From contig NZ_FOCV01000005.1 of the NCBI RefSeq assembly GCF_900110205.1, forward strand, positions 1 through 64,000: a stretch of DNA of 64,000 nt. Direction: 5' to 3'. The DNA comes from Rhizobium tibeticum. GTDB taxonomy: Bacteria > Pseudomonadota > Alphaproteobacteria > Rhizobiales > Rhizobiaceae. The notes beneath the pieces are model-generated. The model did no database searches. It was not told the DNA's origin and saw nothing but the letters and a program-made list of their open reading frames with translations. Of this stretch, positions 47,770-56,450 are shown in pieces. The position numbers were made by a program, and so were the translations under genes. Every line of letters begins with the position of its first letter. Positions within the stretch are counted from its first letter, which is position 1.

Positions 47770-48030
47770 ATGACACCGGAAGACAGACGGGCGGTCTTTA
47801 GCCACCGCCAGATAGCGGCAATCATTGAAGGCATCATGCAGGAAGACGGCACCGAGGAGCCGATCACGGGAAAATCGCTTGGCGAGGCGATCCTCTTCGT
47901 GTCGGAAGAAGCGGCGACCAGCGCATCCAGCGCCCATGTCATTTACGGCGAGAACGGCTCGCTTAGCTATACCGATTGCCTGAGCGTTTACCGCGACTAC
48001 GGCGTGGCTCTTCGCCAGACGCCGAATTGA
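47770..48030 (+). CDS. Small hypothetical protein, 86 aa
   Basis: GAGGTAAGGACG lies before ATG 47770. The 86-aa product (EDRRAVFSHRQIAAIIEGIM, then LGEAILFVSEEAATSASSAH) is acidic, soluble and protein-like, with one Cys. No family recognised. It is 61 bp upstream of the Nudix gene on the same strand and may be cotranscribed. Confidence 0.65.
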   Translation: MTPEDRRAVFSHRQIAAIIEGIMQEDGTEEPITGKSLGEAILFVSEEAATSASSAHVIYGENGSLSYTDCLSVYRDYGVALRQTPN

Positions 48031-48091
48031 GACAAACGCTGGGCGGGCTGCGCTGAGCGCTCTTGCCCGTAAGCAGAAGGATGCAGTCGAT

Positions 48092-48577
48092 ATGGCGAAG
48101 CGAAGTGCAGGCCTGCTGATTTACCGCCTCCATGATGGTGGCTACGAGGTCCTCCTGGTTCACCCGGGGGGCCCCTACTGGGCAAAGAAGGACATCGGCG
48201 CCTGGTCGATCCCCAAGGGCCTCGTCGACGAGGACGAAGATGAACTTGATGCGGCAAGACGTGAAGCCCGCGAAGAGCTGGGCGTCGACGTCGAAGGAAG
48301 CTTTCACCATCTCGGGGAATACAAGCAACCCGGTGGCAAGATCGTTGCTGCCTGGGCAGTCGAGGCCGACATCGATCTGGAAGCAACGGCCAGCAATCGC
48401 TTCCAGATGGAGTGGCCGCCGCGCTCCGGCGTGATGGTGGAATTTCCCGAAGTGGATCGGGCCGAATGGTTCACGCTGGCGGATGCGGAGCGAAAGATCC
48501 TGAAAGGTCAGCAGCCCCTGCTCGTGGATTTCCTTCGACGGCGGTCGCAAAGTCCCCTGGAGGCATATGCGAGCTGA
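48092..48577 (+). CDS. Nudix hydrolase
   Basis: A 161-aa Nudix protein. The Nudix box GLVDEDEDELDAARREAREE followed by LGV provides the metal-binding REXXEE at about residues 55-68. RSAGLLIYRLHDGGYEVLLV is the first strand pair and VVHPGGPYWAKKDIGAWSIP-type text (HPGGPYWAKKDIGAWSIPKG) is typical of the Ap4A/NTP-pyrophosphatase-like branch. The C-terminus contains EWFTLADAERKIL. It hydrolyses a nucleoside diphosphate linked to something; the substrate is unknown. Confidence 0.92.
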   Translation: MAKRSAGLLIYRLHDGGYEVLLVHPGGPYWAKKDIGAWSIPKGLVDEDEDELDAARREAREELGVDVEGSFHHLGEYKQPGGKIVAAWAVEADIDLEATASNRFQMEWPPRSGVMVEFPEVDRAEWFTLADAERKILKGQQPLLVDFLRRRSQSPLEAYAS

Positions 48578-48693
48578 TCAATGATGACAGCCGGGCTTGC
48601 GATTGTGCATGGCAGCTATTCGCAATCAGCTCTCGCGTTGCCGTCGGCGGTCCGTAAGAGTTCAAACACTCTCCTGCGGACGAATCTAGAAAC

Positions 48694-49680
48694 ATGACAG
48701 CCCATTCTTCGCCACTGCGCGGTGTTCTCGTCGCGTTCGGCGCCTATGCCGTATTTGCCTTCAGCGATGCATCGATCAAGATATTGCATGGCGACGTGCC
48801 GGCCTATCAGATCGCCTTCATCGGTGCGCTGTTCGGCTGCGCAGCACTGCCCTTCATCAAAGGCAGGGATGACACCTTTGTCGATATCGTCAGAAGCACG
48901 AACCGCACCCTTTGGCTGCTGAGGTTCGTCTGCGGCGCCATAGGAGCAATCGCTTCGATCATCACGTTCACAAAGCTGCCGATGGCCGAGGCCTTCTGTC
49001 TGCTGTTCCTTCTGCCGTCGTTCGTGACCATTCTGTCGGTCATCTTTCTCGGGGAAGACGTCCGCTGGCAGCGCTGGGCCGCCGTCATCGTCGGCTTCAT
49101 CGGCGTTCTGGTCGTGCTCCGTCCGGGCTTCCGCGAGTTGTCGGTCGGTCATCTTGCGGCGGCGATCGGCGGCCTGGCTGCAGCAATCTCGATCGTCGTC
49201 ATGCGAAAGATGGGGCCGGCAGAAAAGCGCCTGTCGCTGTACGGCGCAGCCTTGCTCGGCACGCTCGCCGTCAGTGGCATCCTGATGCTGTCGGAGGTGG
49301 TTGTTCCAACCCCGCGCCAGTGGCTGTTCATCGCAAGCTATGGCCTGCTTGGCGCGGCCGGTAACGTGCTTTTGATGACAGCCGCCCGGCTGGCACCGGC
49401 AAGCCTGGTCGCCCCTCCTCAGTACAGCCAGATGTTGTGGGCGATCGCATTCGGATATCTGATCTTCGACGACACCATCGACCTTCCGATGGCTGCCGGC
49501 ATCGTTCTCATTATCTGCTCGGGCCTGCTGACGCTCGCCCGTGAAAAGAAGCGTGGTACGCCGCTGCCGCGAGCCGTCGTTTCGGCTGACAGCCAGGCGC
49601 CGCTTGCAACATCGACCGAGGCGACCGGCGACGTGGAGCGACCAGCTCAAACGGCCTCGCACGCGATTTCTCAAGCCTAA
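48694..49680 (+). CDS. EamA-family (DMT) permease
   Basis: A 328-aa drug/metabolite-superfamily protein with ten hydrophobic segments and two EamA halves (LVAFGAYAVFAFSDASIKIL; LAAAIGGLAAAISIVVMRKM). The last 40 residues are a hydrophilic Ala/Thr-rich tail. It is followed by a strong terminator (49686-49722). Substrate unknown. Confidence 0.9.
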   Translation: MTAHSSPLRGVLVAFGAYAVFAFSDASIKILHGDVPAYQIAFIGALFGCAALPFIKGRDDTFVDIVRSTNRTLWLLRFVCGAIGAIASIITFTKLPMAEAFCLLFLLPSFVTILSVIFLGEDVRWQRWAAVIVGFIGVLVVLRPGFRELSVGHLAAAIGGLAAAISIVVMRKMGPAEKRLSLYGAALLGTLAVSGILMLSEVVVPTPRQWLFIASYGLLGAAGNVLLMTAARLAPASLVAPPQYSQMLWAIAFGYLIFDDTIDLPMAAGIVLIICSGLLTLAREKKRGTPLPRAVVSADSQAPLATSTEATGDVERPAQTASHAISQA

Positions 49681-49685
49681 AAAAA

Positions 49686-49738
49686 CCGCCTTTGCCGGAG
49701 TCAATGACGTTGGCAAAGGCGGCTCTTCTATTTTTTCA
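49686..49738. terminator. Bidirectional intrinsic terminator
   Basis: Arms CCGCCTTTGCC / GGCAAAGGCGG (11 bp, 49686-49722). On the plus strand CTCTTCTATTTTTT follows; on the minus strand the stem is followed by seven T at 49679-49685. It serves the EamA gene and the convergent gene at 49760. Confidence 0.9.
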
Positions 49739-49759
49739 GAGTCTGGGTGATCGGGACCG

Positions 49760-50110
49760 TTAGCGGCGCAGGACCGGGCAGCCGCGGATGTTGCCGAAGC
49801 TGATTTCATCGGCGCCACGGCGCGTCCAGCCCTCGACGATCACGCGGCGGGGCGTGACGTCGACCACGCGGGCACGACGAAAGCCGTAGTCGCGCGCGAT
49901 ATCTTCTGCGAGCCGCGGGTCACAGCCACGCTGACGCCGCTGCGGGCGATCATAGTCAGACGGTGGCGGACGGTAGTAACCGGCAGGCGGTGGCGGGCGA
50001 CCACTGCCAATGTAGACGTCTACCTGAGCGGATGCCGGTGCAGCTGCCCCGGCAACAGTGCCGGCGGCGAGCAGCGTCGCAAGGCCCGCCTTGGCCAAAA
50101 ATTGCATCAT
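49760..50110 (-). CDS. Small secreted basic protein A
   Basis: A 116-aa protein with a signal peptide (AGLATLLAAGTVAGAAAPASA), a Pro/Tyr/Arg-rich linker (GYYRPPPSDYDRPQRRQRG) and a C-terminal domain DYGFRRARVVDVTPRRVIVE with a final NIRGCPVLRR. That domain recurs in the next gene upstream (50281-50583), so the pair arose by duplication. The two Cys (C63 and C111 approximately) may pair. Function unknown. Confidence 0.75.
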   Translation of the reverse strand: MMQFLAKAGLATLLAAGTVAGAAAPASAQVDVYIGSGRPPPPAGYYRPPPSDYDRPQRRQRGCDPRLAEDIARDYGFRRARVVDVTPRRVIVEGWTRRGADEISFGNIRGCPVLRR

Positions 50111-50280
50111 CGAAAGTTCTCCATTAGGGTGCGGCGAAGCCCTTCCCCATTCGATACACTCTTACCGGCAAGGTCAGGTCCAACCTTTCCGGATCTGCGC
50201 ATTCATATGCGATTCGCACAAAGCAGGGTGAAAATGGCGTGGCCAAGGCAAGCTGACGGCGCCATTGTGGATGGTGCCAA

Positions 50281-50583
50281 TCAACGGCGGATCAAGGGGC
50301 AGCCGCGAACGTTGGCGAAAACCATCCGGTCCCAGCCCCGATAATTGCGGCCGGAAACGACCACGCGCCGCGGCGTGACGGTCGTGACGCGCGCGTAGCG
50401 CAGGCCTGTCCAACGTGCCTTCTGGACAGCTTGCACGGGCGAGCAGGCATAGGCGGGACGGTATTGGACATCGACAACTGGCGCACGTCCCCATTGCGAA
50501 GCCGAGGCGGTCGGTGCCCCGAACGGAACCGAGGCCAATGCGATAATGGCGGCAAACGAAGCCTTGGCGATGAAATGGGTCAT
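50281..50583 (-). CDS. Small secreted basic protein B, paralogue of A
   Basis: A 100-aa protein. Signal peptide AIIALASVPFGAPTASA; C-terminal domain GLRYARVTTVTPRRVVVSGR and NVRGCPLIRR, clearly related to the protein encoded at 49760-50110. I chose ATG 50583 (MTHFIAKAS) because it starts the signal peptide. The two genes are 170 bp apart, same strand, each probably with its own promoter. Confidence 0.72.
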   Translation of the reverse strand: MTHFIAKASFAAIIALASVPFGAPTASASQWGRAPVVDVQYRPAYACSPVQAVQKARWTGLRYARVTTVTPRRVVVSGRNYRGWDRMVFANVRGCPLIRR

Positions 50584-50685
50584 GACACGAACCTCTGAAC
50601 CGTTGCTTACATCTCCCATTCGGGATTATGGCGACGATAACCCTCTGAAACTGAATGATCTTCGAACCGGCCGTTCAGTTCCGGT

Positions 50686-51108
50686 TCAGCCGCCGAGATG
50701 CAGCACGATCTCACGCCGATGCGGCCGGTCGCGGTGTTCGAACAGGTAAATCCCCTGCCACGTGCCGAGCGCGAGGCGCCCCCCGACAACCGGAATGCCG
50801 ATGGAAACCTCAGTCAACGCAGCCTTGATATGCGCCGGCATATCGTCCGGTCCTTCGGTCGTATGAACGATCCAGCGCATCGAGGGATCGGACGCGGGAG
50901 GCACCAGTCGGCGAAAGAATGCATCGAGATCGGTGCGGACGTCCGGGTCGGCGTTTTCTTGAATGAGCAATGAGCATGAGGTGTGGCGCACGAAAACGGT
51001 CAGCAGCCCCTCGGCCGCGCCATTGGTGCGAACGAAGGATGCTGCCTCCGCCGTAACCTCGTAAAGGCCCTGTCCCCTGGTGGAAACGGTGATGATCTTC
51101 TGGGGCAT
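50686..51108 (-). CDS. YjbQ-family protein
   Basis: A 140-aa protein of the YjbQ/UPF0047 family. VFVRHTSCSLLIQENADPDV and HTTEGPDDMPAHIKAALTEV carry the conserved His/Cys/Asp residues, and LGTWQGIYLFEHRDRPHRRE ends the family block. Some homologues show a weak thiamine-phosphate synthase activity; the physiological role is unclear. Confidence 0.93.
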   Translation of the reverse strand: MPQKIITVSTRGQGLYEVTAEAASFVRTNGAAEGLLTVFVRHTSCSLLIQENADPDVRTDLDAFFRRLVPPASDPSMRWIVHTTEGPDDMPAHIKAALTEVSIGIPVVGGRLALGTWQGIYLFEHRDRPHRREIVLHLGG

Positions 51109-51198
51109 GGCGCCGGTTCCGCTAAACGTCTCTTTTACCAGACGTGGCGTTGAGCTGCCCTCATGTCAATGCAGCTTCCTCGGCAGCTTCCTCGCTGC

Positions 51199-51552
51199 TC
51201 AAAGCTGCAGAAAGGGAACGAATCCACCGAAAATCATCCGCTTGCCATCGAAGATCGACTTCCACTCGTCGCCTTGAAGACGAGGGTCTGCCATCACCTT
51301 CGCCATGATGTCATCGCGCTCCTGGCGCGAGCCATAAACGATCCAGGAAAAAACCACGACTTCGTCGTCGGCCGCCTGCACGGCGCGCGGAAACGAGGTC
51401 AGTTCCCCATACGGCACGTCGTCGGCGATGCATTCCACATACTCTTTCGCACCGTAAGACTTCCAGATCGCACCTGTTGTCGCCGAAAAGGCCTTGTACG
51501 CCTCAATGTTCTTCTGCGGCACAGCCACGACGAACCCATCGACATAGGACAT
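51199..51552 (-). CDS. DUF1428-family protein
   Basis: A 117-aa protein. MSYVDGFVVAVPQKNIEAYK at the start, GAKEYVECIADDVPYGELTS and VVVFSWIVYGSRQERDDIMA, ending FDGKRMIFGGF, is the complete DUF1428 pattern (a ferredoxin-like dimeric fold). Function unknown. Confidence 0.93.
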   Translation of the reverse strand: MSYVDGFVVAVPQKNIEAYKAFSATTGAIWKSYGAKEYVECIADDVPYGELTSFPRAVQAADDEVVVFSWIVYGSRQERDDIMAKVMADPRLQGDEWKSIFDGKRMIFGGFVPFLQL

Positions 51553-51769
51553 GGTTTTCTCCCTTTTGCGTTCTTTTGCGTTGTTGCACGTCCAAGGACC
51601 AACGGAGTTGGCTTGGACCGACAGCCCTCTTCAAATTAAGATTAGGCAGGATCGGCGATAGGCAAGAGATCTGCCGCGAACTTCCAATCGGGAATAATTC
51701 GCTGACCGTTGTCGGCGCTCCTCCTCTTTCGGCGTCCTTGCCACAGATGAAGCGCCAGGAGGACAACCG

Positions 51770-52252
51770 ATGCAGAAGATCACGCCTTGCCTTTGGTTCG
51801 ATAACCAGCTCGACGACGCCATCAGCTTTTATAGGGCGATATTCAAGGGCGCCGGGGACCCGCAGGTGAAGCGAGGCCCGGATGGGAAGGCATTTGCCGC
51901 GACGTTCGACCTGGAAGGCCAGCAGTTCATGGGCCTGAACGGCGGCCCTCAGTTCAAGTTCAGTGAGGCCGTCTCATTCTTCGTTCGTTGCAAGGATCAG
52001 GCAGAGGTCGACTATTACTGGGAACGGTTGCTCGATGGCGGCAAGGCGCAGCAATGCGGCTGGCTGAAGGACCGGTTCGGCGTCTCCTGGCAGATCATAC
52101 CCGACGCGCTGATGCGCTATCTCAACGATCCGGACGCAGAAAAGGCTATGCGTGCGCAGGCCGCCATGATGCAGATGGTGAAGATCGATATCGCGGCGCT
52201 CGACGAAGCCTACGCAGGCTGCGCGCCGGACATCTCCACAAGCCGGGTCTGA
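51770..52252 (+). CDS. PhnB-like VOC-superfamily protein
   Basis: A 160-aa protein. ITPCLWFDNQLDDAISFYRA and FEGQQFMGLNGGPQFKFSEA-like text (here LEGQQFMGLNGGPQFKFSEA), VSFFVRCKDQAEVDYYWERL, and CGWLKDRFGVSWQIIPDAL match the PhnB/3-demethylubiquinone methyltransferase-like VOC group. Such proteins are usually not methyltransferases; the name is inherited. Its end overlaps the convergent LysR gene by 43 bp. Confidence 0.88.
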   Translation: MQKITPCLWFDNQLDDAISFYRAIFKGAGDPQVKRGPDGKAFAATFDLEGQQFMGLNGGPQFKFSEAVSFFVRCKDQAEVDYYWERLLDGGKAQQCGWLKDRFGVSWQIIPDALMRYLNDPDAEKAMRAQAAMMQMVKIDIAALDEAYAGCAPDISTSRV

Positions 52253-53228
52253 TCCTTCGCCTGTGCCTGCGTCTCGGCCTCCTGGCACTGCGTGGTGATG
52301 CGCAGGCTTCGGAACCGCTCGACGAGAAAATCGACGAGCGCGCGAACTGCTGTCGGCAGTCCTCGCGTTGCGGTGAAGACAAGGTAGATCGTCGCCTGGG
52401 ACATCTGGTGATTGGGCAGAAGGCGCACGAGCCTGCCATCGCGAATTCCCTCGGCGCAGATATGGTCGGGCAGAAGCCCGACCCCTATCCCGGCATATAT
52501 CGCTTCCAGCACGGCCGCGACGCTGCGGCAGCTCATGCGCGGCCTGTGCTGATGCCGGTATCGGGTGCCATCGGGTCCAGTGAACTCCCAGACATCCCAG
52601 TCCTGCCACTCCGTCAGCGGCCCGGCAAAAGACACCGTCGCAGCGTCGGCGAGGCATTCGACGCCTTCGATCGAGCGCAGTGAACTCGCAACTTTCCGGT
52701 TCGCCACAAGGATCAGATCCACCTTGCTGAGCACGCGCATCGTCAGTTCGGAATCCGTCTCTTCGGCCAATTGCGCGCGAACCGCGAGATCGAGGCGCTC
52801 GTTGATGATGTCGACCCGTCGATCCGTACTGAGGATCTGCAGCTGAACCTTGGGGTAACGGTTGAGAAACTCCGGGATGATTGCGCCAAGCGAGCCATCC
52901 AGCAATCCGTGGGGCACGCTGATACGAATCTGCCCCTGCGGTTCACCGGTCGCATCGTTGATGGCCTTGGCGGCGCGATCTGCCTCGCGCAGCATGTTTT
53001 CGCAGTGATTGTAGAAGGCACGTCCGATTTCCGTCACGCGGAATCGATTGACCGTCCGCTCCAGTAGCCTGACGCCGAGTCTTGCCTCCAGCGCTGTTAT
53101 GTGCCGGCTGAGCTTCGATTTCGGCATGTTCAGCACCGCCCGGCGGCGGAAAAGCCATTGTGACGGACGACGGCGGCAAAATAGACGAAATCGTTCAGAT
53201 CCTGGAAAACACCCTCTGCGTTCAGCAT
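52210..53228 (-). pseudogene. LysR-family regulator with a frameshift in its N-terminus
   Basis: The LysR HTH is split between two frames. From ATG 53228 (RBS AGGGG) the sequence reads FVYFAAVVRHNGFSAAG and then stops at 53130. From 53136 another frame continues NMPKSKLSRHITALEARLGV and the full effector domain to 52210. Adding one base in the GGG run at about 53139-53147 joins them as SAAGAVLNMPKSKLSRH, the normal LysR helix pair. Without it, the downstream frame would start inside the HTH and not bind DNA. Either a recent mutation or an error. The HTH has otherwise normal sequence. Confidence 0.82.
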
Positions 53229-53306
53229 CGGGGCACCCCTTTCAGTAAGCTCGATAGGCCTGCGATCATTATCGCTTACCGCTACCAAGGGGTGATGCCA
53301 ACCGCA

Positions 53307-53348
53307 TGGAACGCGATTTCGTTCCAAATTTGGAACACTGCGTTCCAA
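53307..53348. promoter_or_regulatory. Tandem inverted-repeat operators upstream of the LysR gene
   Basis: TGGAACG-N6-CGTTCCA (53307-53326) is followed by TTGGAAC-N5-GTTCCAA (53330-53348), with CCAAATTTGG between. Four alternating GGAAC half-sites lie in 42 bp, about 80-120 bp before the LysR start and 365 bp before the porin. This is more ordered than chance and suggests cooperative binding of a dimeric regulator. Confidence 0.6.
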
Positions 53349-53712
53349 TCCGTGCCCTTCAATTTGGCCTTTGGCGGGACTACTTGCGGTGCGATTTCCT
53401 TTGGCGCCGTTGCATTGTGGCGTTACGCGCGCTCCTACGAGCCCCGAGAACAGCATGACGAAGGCGATGCGCCGCACACCTGCGACGCAGCGGAATCGCG
53501 AGCTTAAGTGTTTGATATTGTTACATAAAAACAACAGAATACAGCAAAGAACCGTCACAAGCAGGGATTTCGTCACAGGCAGAATTGATAGATTTGATCA
53601 AGGATGAAATTAAGGCTTCAGCGGTTCGCTGATCCGCCAGCCGAAAGGCAAACTACCGGAACGGCCCCATCTCCCCTGGCGGCGGTTCAATCGAAAAGGA
53701 AATGGATTTCAA

Positions 53713-54738
53713 ATGAATATACGGATGGCTTTGTTGACCTCCGCCGCAGCGTTTGCTGCTGCGTCTACGCCGGTCTTTGCTGCGGACGCAATCGTCGCAG
53801 CTGAACCCGAGCCGGTTGAATACGTCCGCGTCTGCGACGCGTACGGCACAGGCTACTTCTACATCCCGGGCACCGAAACCTGCCTCAAGGTCAATGGTTA
53901 CATTCGTTTCCAGGTTGACGGCGGCCCGGATGAGAAGGGTACGTCGGACTGGAACGCTCGCACACGCGCCCAGGTTCAGTTCACCGCCAAGAGCGACACG
54001 GAATATGGTCCGCTGACCGGCGTGATCGTTTTCCGTAACAATGGCGACAACGCTTCGACCAGTACCATTTTGGACTCGGCATACATTGATATCGCCGGCC
54101 TGCGCGCTGGTCTGTTCTACAGCTGGTGGGATGACGACCTTTCGGGCGAGCCAGACGTCCTGTCCAGCTTCCAAACGCTGCACAACTCCATTCGCTACCA
54201 GTATGAAAACGGCGATTTCTACGCCGGTATCAGCGTAGACGAGCTTGAAGACGGCTATTACAAGCCTGGCGAAAACCCCAACAACGTCGGCGTTGCCTTC
54301 GGCATCGGCGGCAAGGCTGGCGCGATCAGCTACCAGGTTATCGGCGGTTACGACACCGACAACGAAGAAGGTGCTGTCCGCGGCATGCTTTTCGCTGATA
54401 TCGGCCCGGGCACGCTCGGCCTGGCAGCTGTCTATGCGTCTGGCCCGAACTCCTACTACTCTCAGTCGGAATGGACGGTTGCCGCCGAATACGCGATCAA
54501 GGCCACCGACAAATGGACGATTACCCCGATCGCCCAGTACTTCGGTAACTATGTGCCTGATCTTGACACCTTCCACGGCGACTCCTTCGACGGTCTGGGC
54601 GATGCATGGAAGGTCGGCATCACCGTCGACTATCAGATCGTCGACAACCTCTACGCCAAGGCAACGGTCGATTACACCGATCCGGACGACGCCGACGAAG
54701 TGACCAAGGGCTTCTTCCGCCTGCAGCGCGCGTTCTAA
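53713..54738 (+). CDS. Rhizobium-type outer-membrane porin
   Basis: A 341-aa porin of the alphaproteobacterial family (RopA/Omp-like). Signal peptide ALLTSAAAFAAASTPVFAAD, then YVRVCDAYGTGYFYIPGTET and CLKVNGYIRFQVDGG, whose two Cys form the conserved N-terminal disulfide, and a C-terminal ATVDYTDPDDADEVTKGFFR ending ...QRAF with terminal Phe for BAM recognition. Codon use is that of a highly expressed gene. Two terminators follow (54749-54776, 54823-54863). Confidence 0.95.
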   Translation: MNIRMALLTSAAAFAAASTPVFAADAIVAAEPEPVEYVRVCDAYGTGYFYIPGTETCLKVNGYIRFQVDGGPDEKGTSDWNARTRAQVQFTAKSDTEYGPLTGVIVFRNNGDNASTSTILDSAYIDIAGLRAGLFYSWWDDDLSGEPDVLSSFQTLHNSIRYQYENGDFYAGISVDELEDGYYKPGENPNNVGVAFGIGGKAGAISYQVIGGYDTDNEEGAVRGMLFADIGPGTLGLAAVYASGPNSYYSQSEWTVAAEYAIKATDKWTITPIAQYFGNYVPDLDTFHGDSFDGLGDAWKVGITVDYQIVDNLYAKATVDYTDPDDADEVTKGFFRLQRAF

Positions 54739-54748
54739 TTCGAAATCC

Positions 54749-54776
54749 CGGCGCCCTGGATCAACCTTGGGCGCCG
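54749..54776 (+). terminator. Stem-loop directly after the porin gene
   Basis: Arms CGGCGCCC / GGGCGCCG with a 12-nt loop, starting 11 bp after the stop. No U-run; probably a first, protective hairpin of a double terminator. Confidence 0.6.
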
Positions 54777-54822
54777 CCCAGTATTGCGTTTTCTGATCTG
54801 TTTGACCTCCGATCAGTTACGG

Positions 54823-54863
54823 GGACGGGTCCGGTTTCCCTGCCGGACCGTCCTTGCTTTTTT
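54823..54863 (+). terminator. Strong second terminator after the porin gene
   Basis: GGACGGGTCCGG / CCGGACCGTCC with one bulged base and an 8-nt loop, then TTGCTTTTTT. Confidence 0.85.
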
Positions 54864-54980
54864 CCCAAGCATGCCACGCTTCCGCAGCGAGATATCTCGA
54901 TCAATCAGATGCCATGGGGCAGAACGGTTCCGATATCGAACAACGCTGCTTCAAGCAGCCACCGGTGGCTTCGCGCCACA

Positions 54981-55361
54981 CTAACCCGCGAGCTCCTCGA
55001 TCGAGTCCACCCGATCGGGGTAGAAGGCGAGATGCTCCTTGATCTCGCTGACCGCAGCATACGGATCTTCATAGGTCCAGATCGCGTTCCCCGCGGTGTC
55101 GCCACCCGAAACGATGTTGAAATACGAGGCCTCCCCCTTATAGGGGCAATAGGTATGGTGGTCACTTCGGGTCAGGAGCGCCATGTTGACATCAGCACGC
55201 GGTATGTATTGCACGGCGGGATAGGACGCTTCCTTCAGCGTCAACGCGTTGCGACTGTCGGCAATGACCTGACCGCCGAGCTTGACGACGACGCGCGCCG
55301 GATTTTTCCTGACGGTGATTGGATGATCGGGACCAGGTATCTTCATCGGTTGTGCAGACAT
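54981..55361 (-). CDS. DUF427-family protein
   Basis: A 126-aa protein. HPITVRKNPARVVVKLGGQV, EASYPAVQYIPRADVNMALL, HTYCPYKGEASYFNIVSGG and AVSEIKEHLAFYPDRVD form the complete DUF427 pattern. ATG 55361 has AAGGAG upstream. Function unknown. Confidence 0.93.
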   Translation of the reverse strand: MSAQPMKIPGPDHPITVRKNPARVVVKLGGQVIADSRNALTLKEASYPAVQYIPRADVNMALLTRSDHHTYCPYKGEASYFNIVSGGDTAGNAIWTYEDPYAAVSEIKEHLAFYPDRVDSIEELAG

Positions 55362-55493
55362 CGACAGCTCCTTTCGGCCAGACATCAGATATAGGGACCG
55401 ACGTGGCGAATTTCATGCGCCGATCAACTGGAATCGCGCTGGCTTCATAGGCGTGGCGGATCTGCGCACATCGTATTGTGCCTTGGCCGCGTT

Positions 55494-56384
55494 CTACCTC
55501 GCCATTGTCGCCCGTCGCTGAAGCGCCCCGAGCCCCAGGACAGCCGCCAACACGCACCCGACGCCGCCGATCTGGTATTTTGACAGCGGTTCACCGAGGA
55601 TCCCGAAGGCCAGCAACAGCGCTGAGACCGGTGCGACTGCGGTGAAGAGCGACGCCTCAACACCACTCACGCGCTCCGCCCCCGCATACCAGAGAATGAA
55701 GCCGGCAACAGTCGGCACGAGTGCATAGTAAATCACCGCCGACATTGCACTTGCAGGCAATGCGCTCGGCACGCCCTCAACCAAGAGGGCCGCGACCATA
55801 GCGACAAGGAAGCCGATCCCGGTCATCAACGCGGATTGCGTCAGCGCCGGGATCGGTGAACTGAGGTTCTTGTTCAGGAGTATGAACAGGCTTTCGCAGA
55901 TCACCGCTCCGAAAACCAGCGCGTTGCCAAGGAGGGATCCACTGCCTGCGTCGGGCGAAAGAGCAATGAAGAGAACGCCGGCAGCCGCCAGCGCGATCGC
56001 CAACAGCATCGATGAATGTGGTCGCTCGCCCAAAACCGCGACGGAAAGCGCCGCGGCGACGACCGGCAGCGTTCCAATGATGACGCCCGCGTCGGCGGCT
56101 GTGGTCAGCCTCAGGCCCGAGATCAGCAAGGTTGTGTAGCCAACGCTACCCGCACCGGCCTGAACGACGAGGATGATCCAGTCGCGAGGCGGCAAGCCTG
56201 GCAAGCGCGTCCGGGTCATCCACATCAACAGCACGAAGAATGGGAAGGCTGTGGCGAAGCGCAGAGCTGTTGCCGTGAGTGGCGGCATGCCTGATGCAAT
56301 GACCCGGCTTGCGATGACCGTGCTGCCGACTGTTATCATCGCCAAAGTCAGATAGAGGTAACCTTGCAAATGTCGCTGCATCAT
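55494..56384 (-). CDS. EamA-family (DMT) permease, amino-acid exporter type
   Basis: A 296-aa ten-segment permease with two EamA halves (YLTLAMITVGSTVIASRVIA; LLGNALVFGAVICESLFILL). AGGAGAAG precedes ATG 56384. It follows an AraC gene (56451-57251) on the same strand, a pairing seen where AraC controls a metabolite exporter. Substrate unknown. Confidence 0.9.
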   Translation of the reverse strand: MMQRHLQGYLYLTLAMITVGSTVIASRVIASGMPPLTATALRFATAFPFFVLLMWMTRTRLPGLPPRDWIILVVQAGAGSVGYTTLLISGLRLTTAADAGVIIGTLPVVAAALSVAVLGERPHSSMLLAIALAAAGVLFIALSPDAGSGSLLGNALVFGAVICESLFILLNKNLSSPIPALTQSALMTGIGFLVAMVAALLVEGVPSALPASAMSAVIYYALVPTVAGFILWYAGAERVSGVEASLFTAVAPVSALLLAFGILGEPLSKYQIGGVGCVLAAVLGLGALQRRATMAR

Positions 56385-56450
56385 CTTCTCCTGTTTGCAC
56401 AGAAGAAAGACGAAAACCGCACGGCGATCTTGTATGAAATTGCAGCGCAG

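Noticed and set aside
47520-47801. 93-codon plus-strand frame in the msrC/86-aa gap
   Set aside because: No ribosome site, composition not protein-like, and it runs into the start of the better-supported 47770 gene in another frame.
53130-53576. 148-codon minus-strand frame as a separate gene
   Set aside because: Only its last 32 codons are protein-like, and they are the missing N-terminus of the frameshifted LysR gene.
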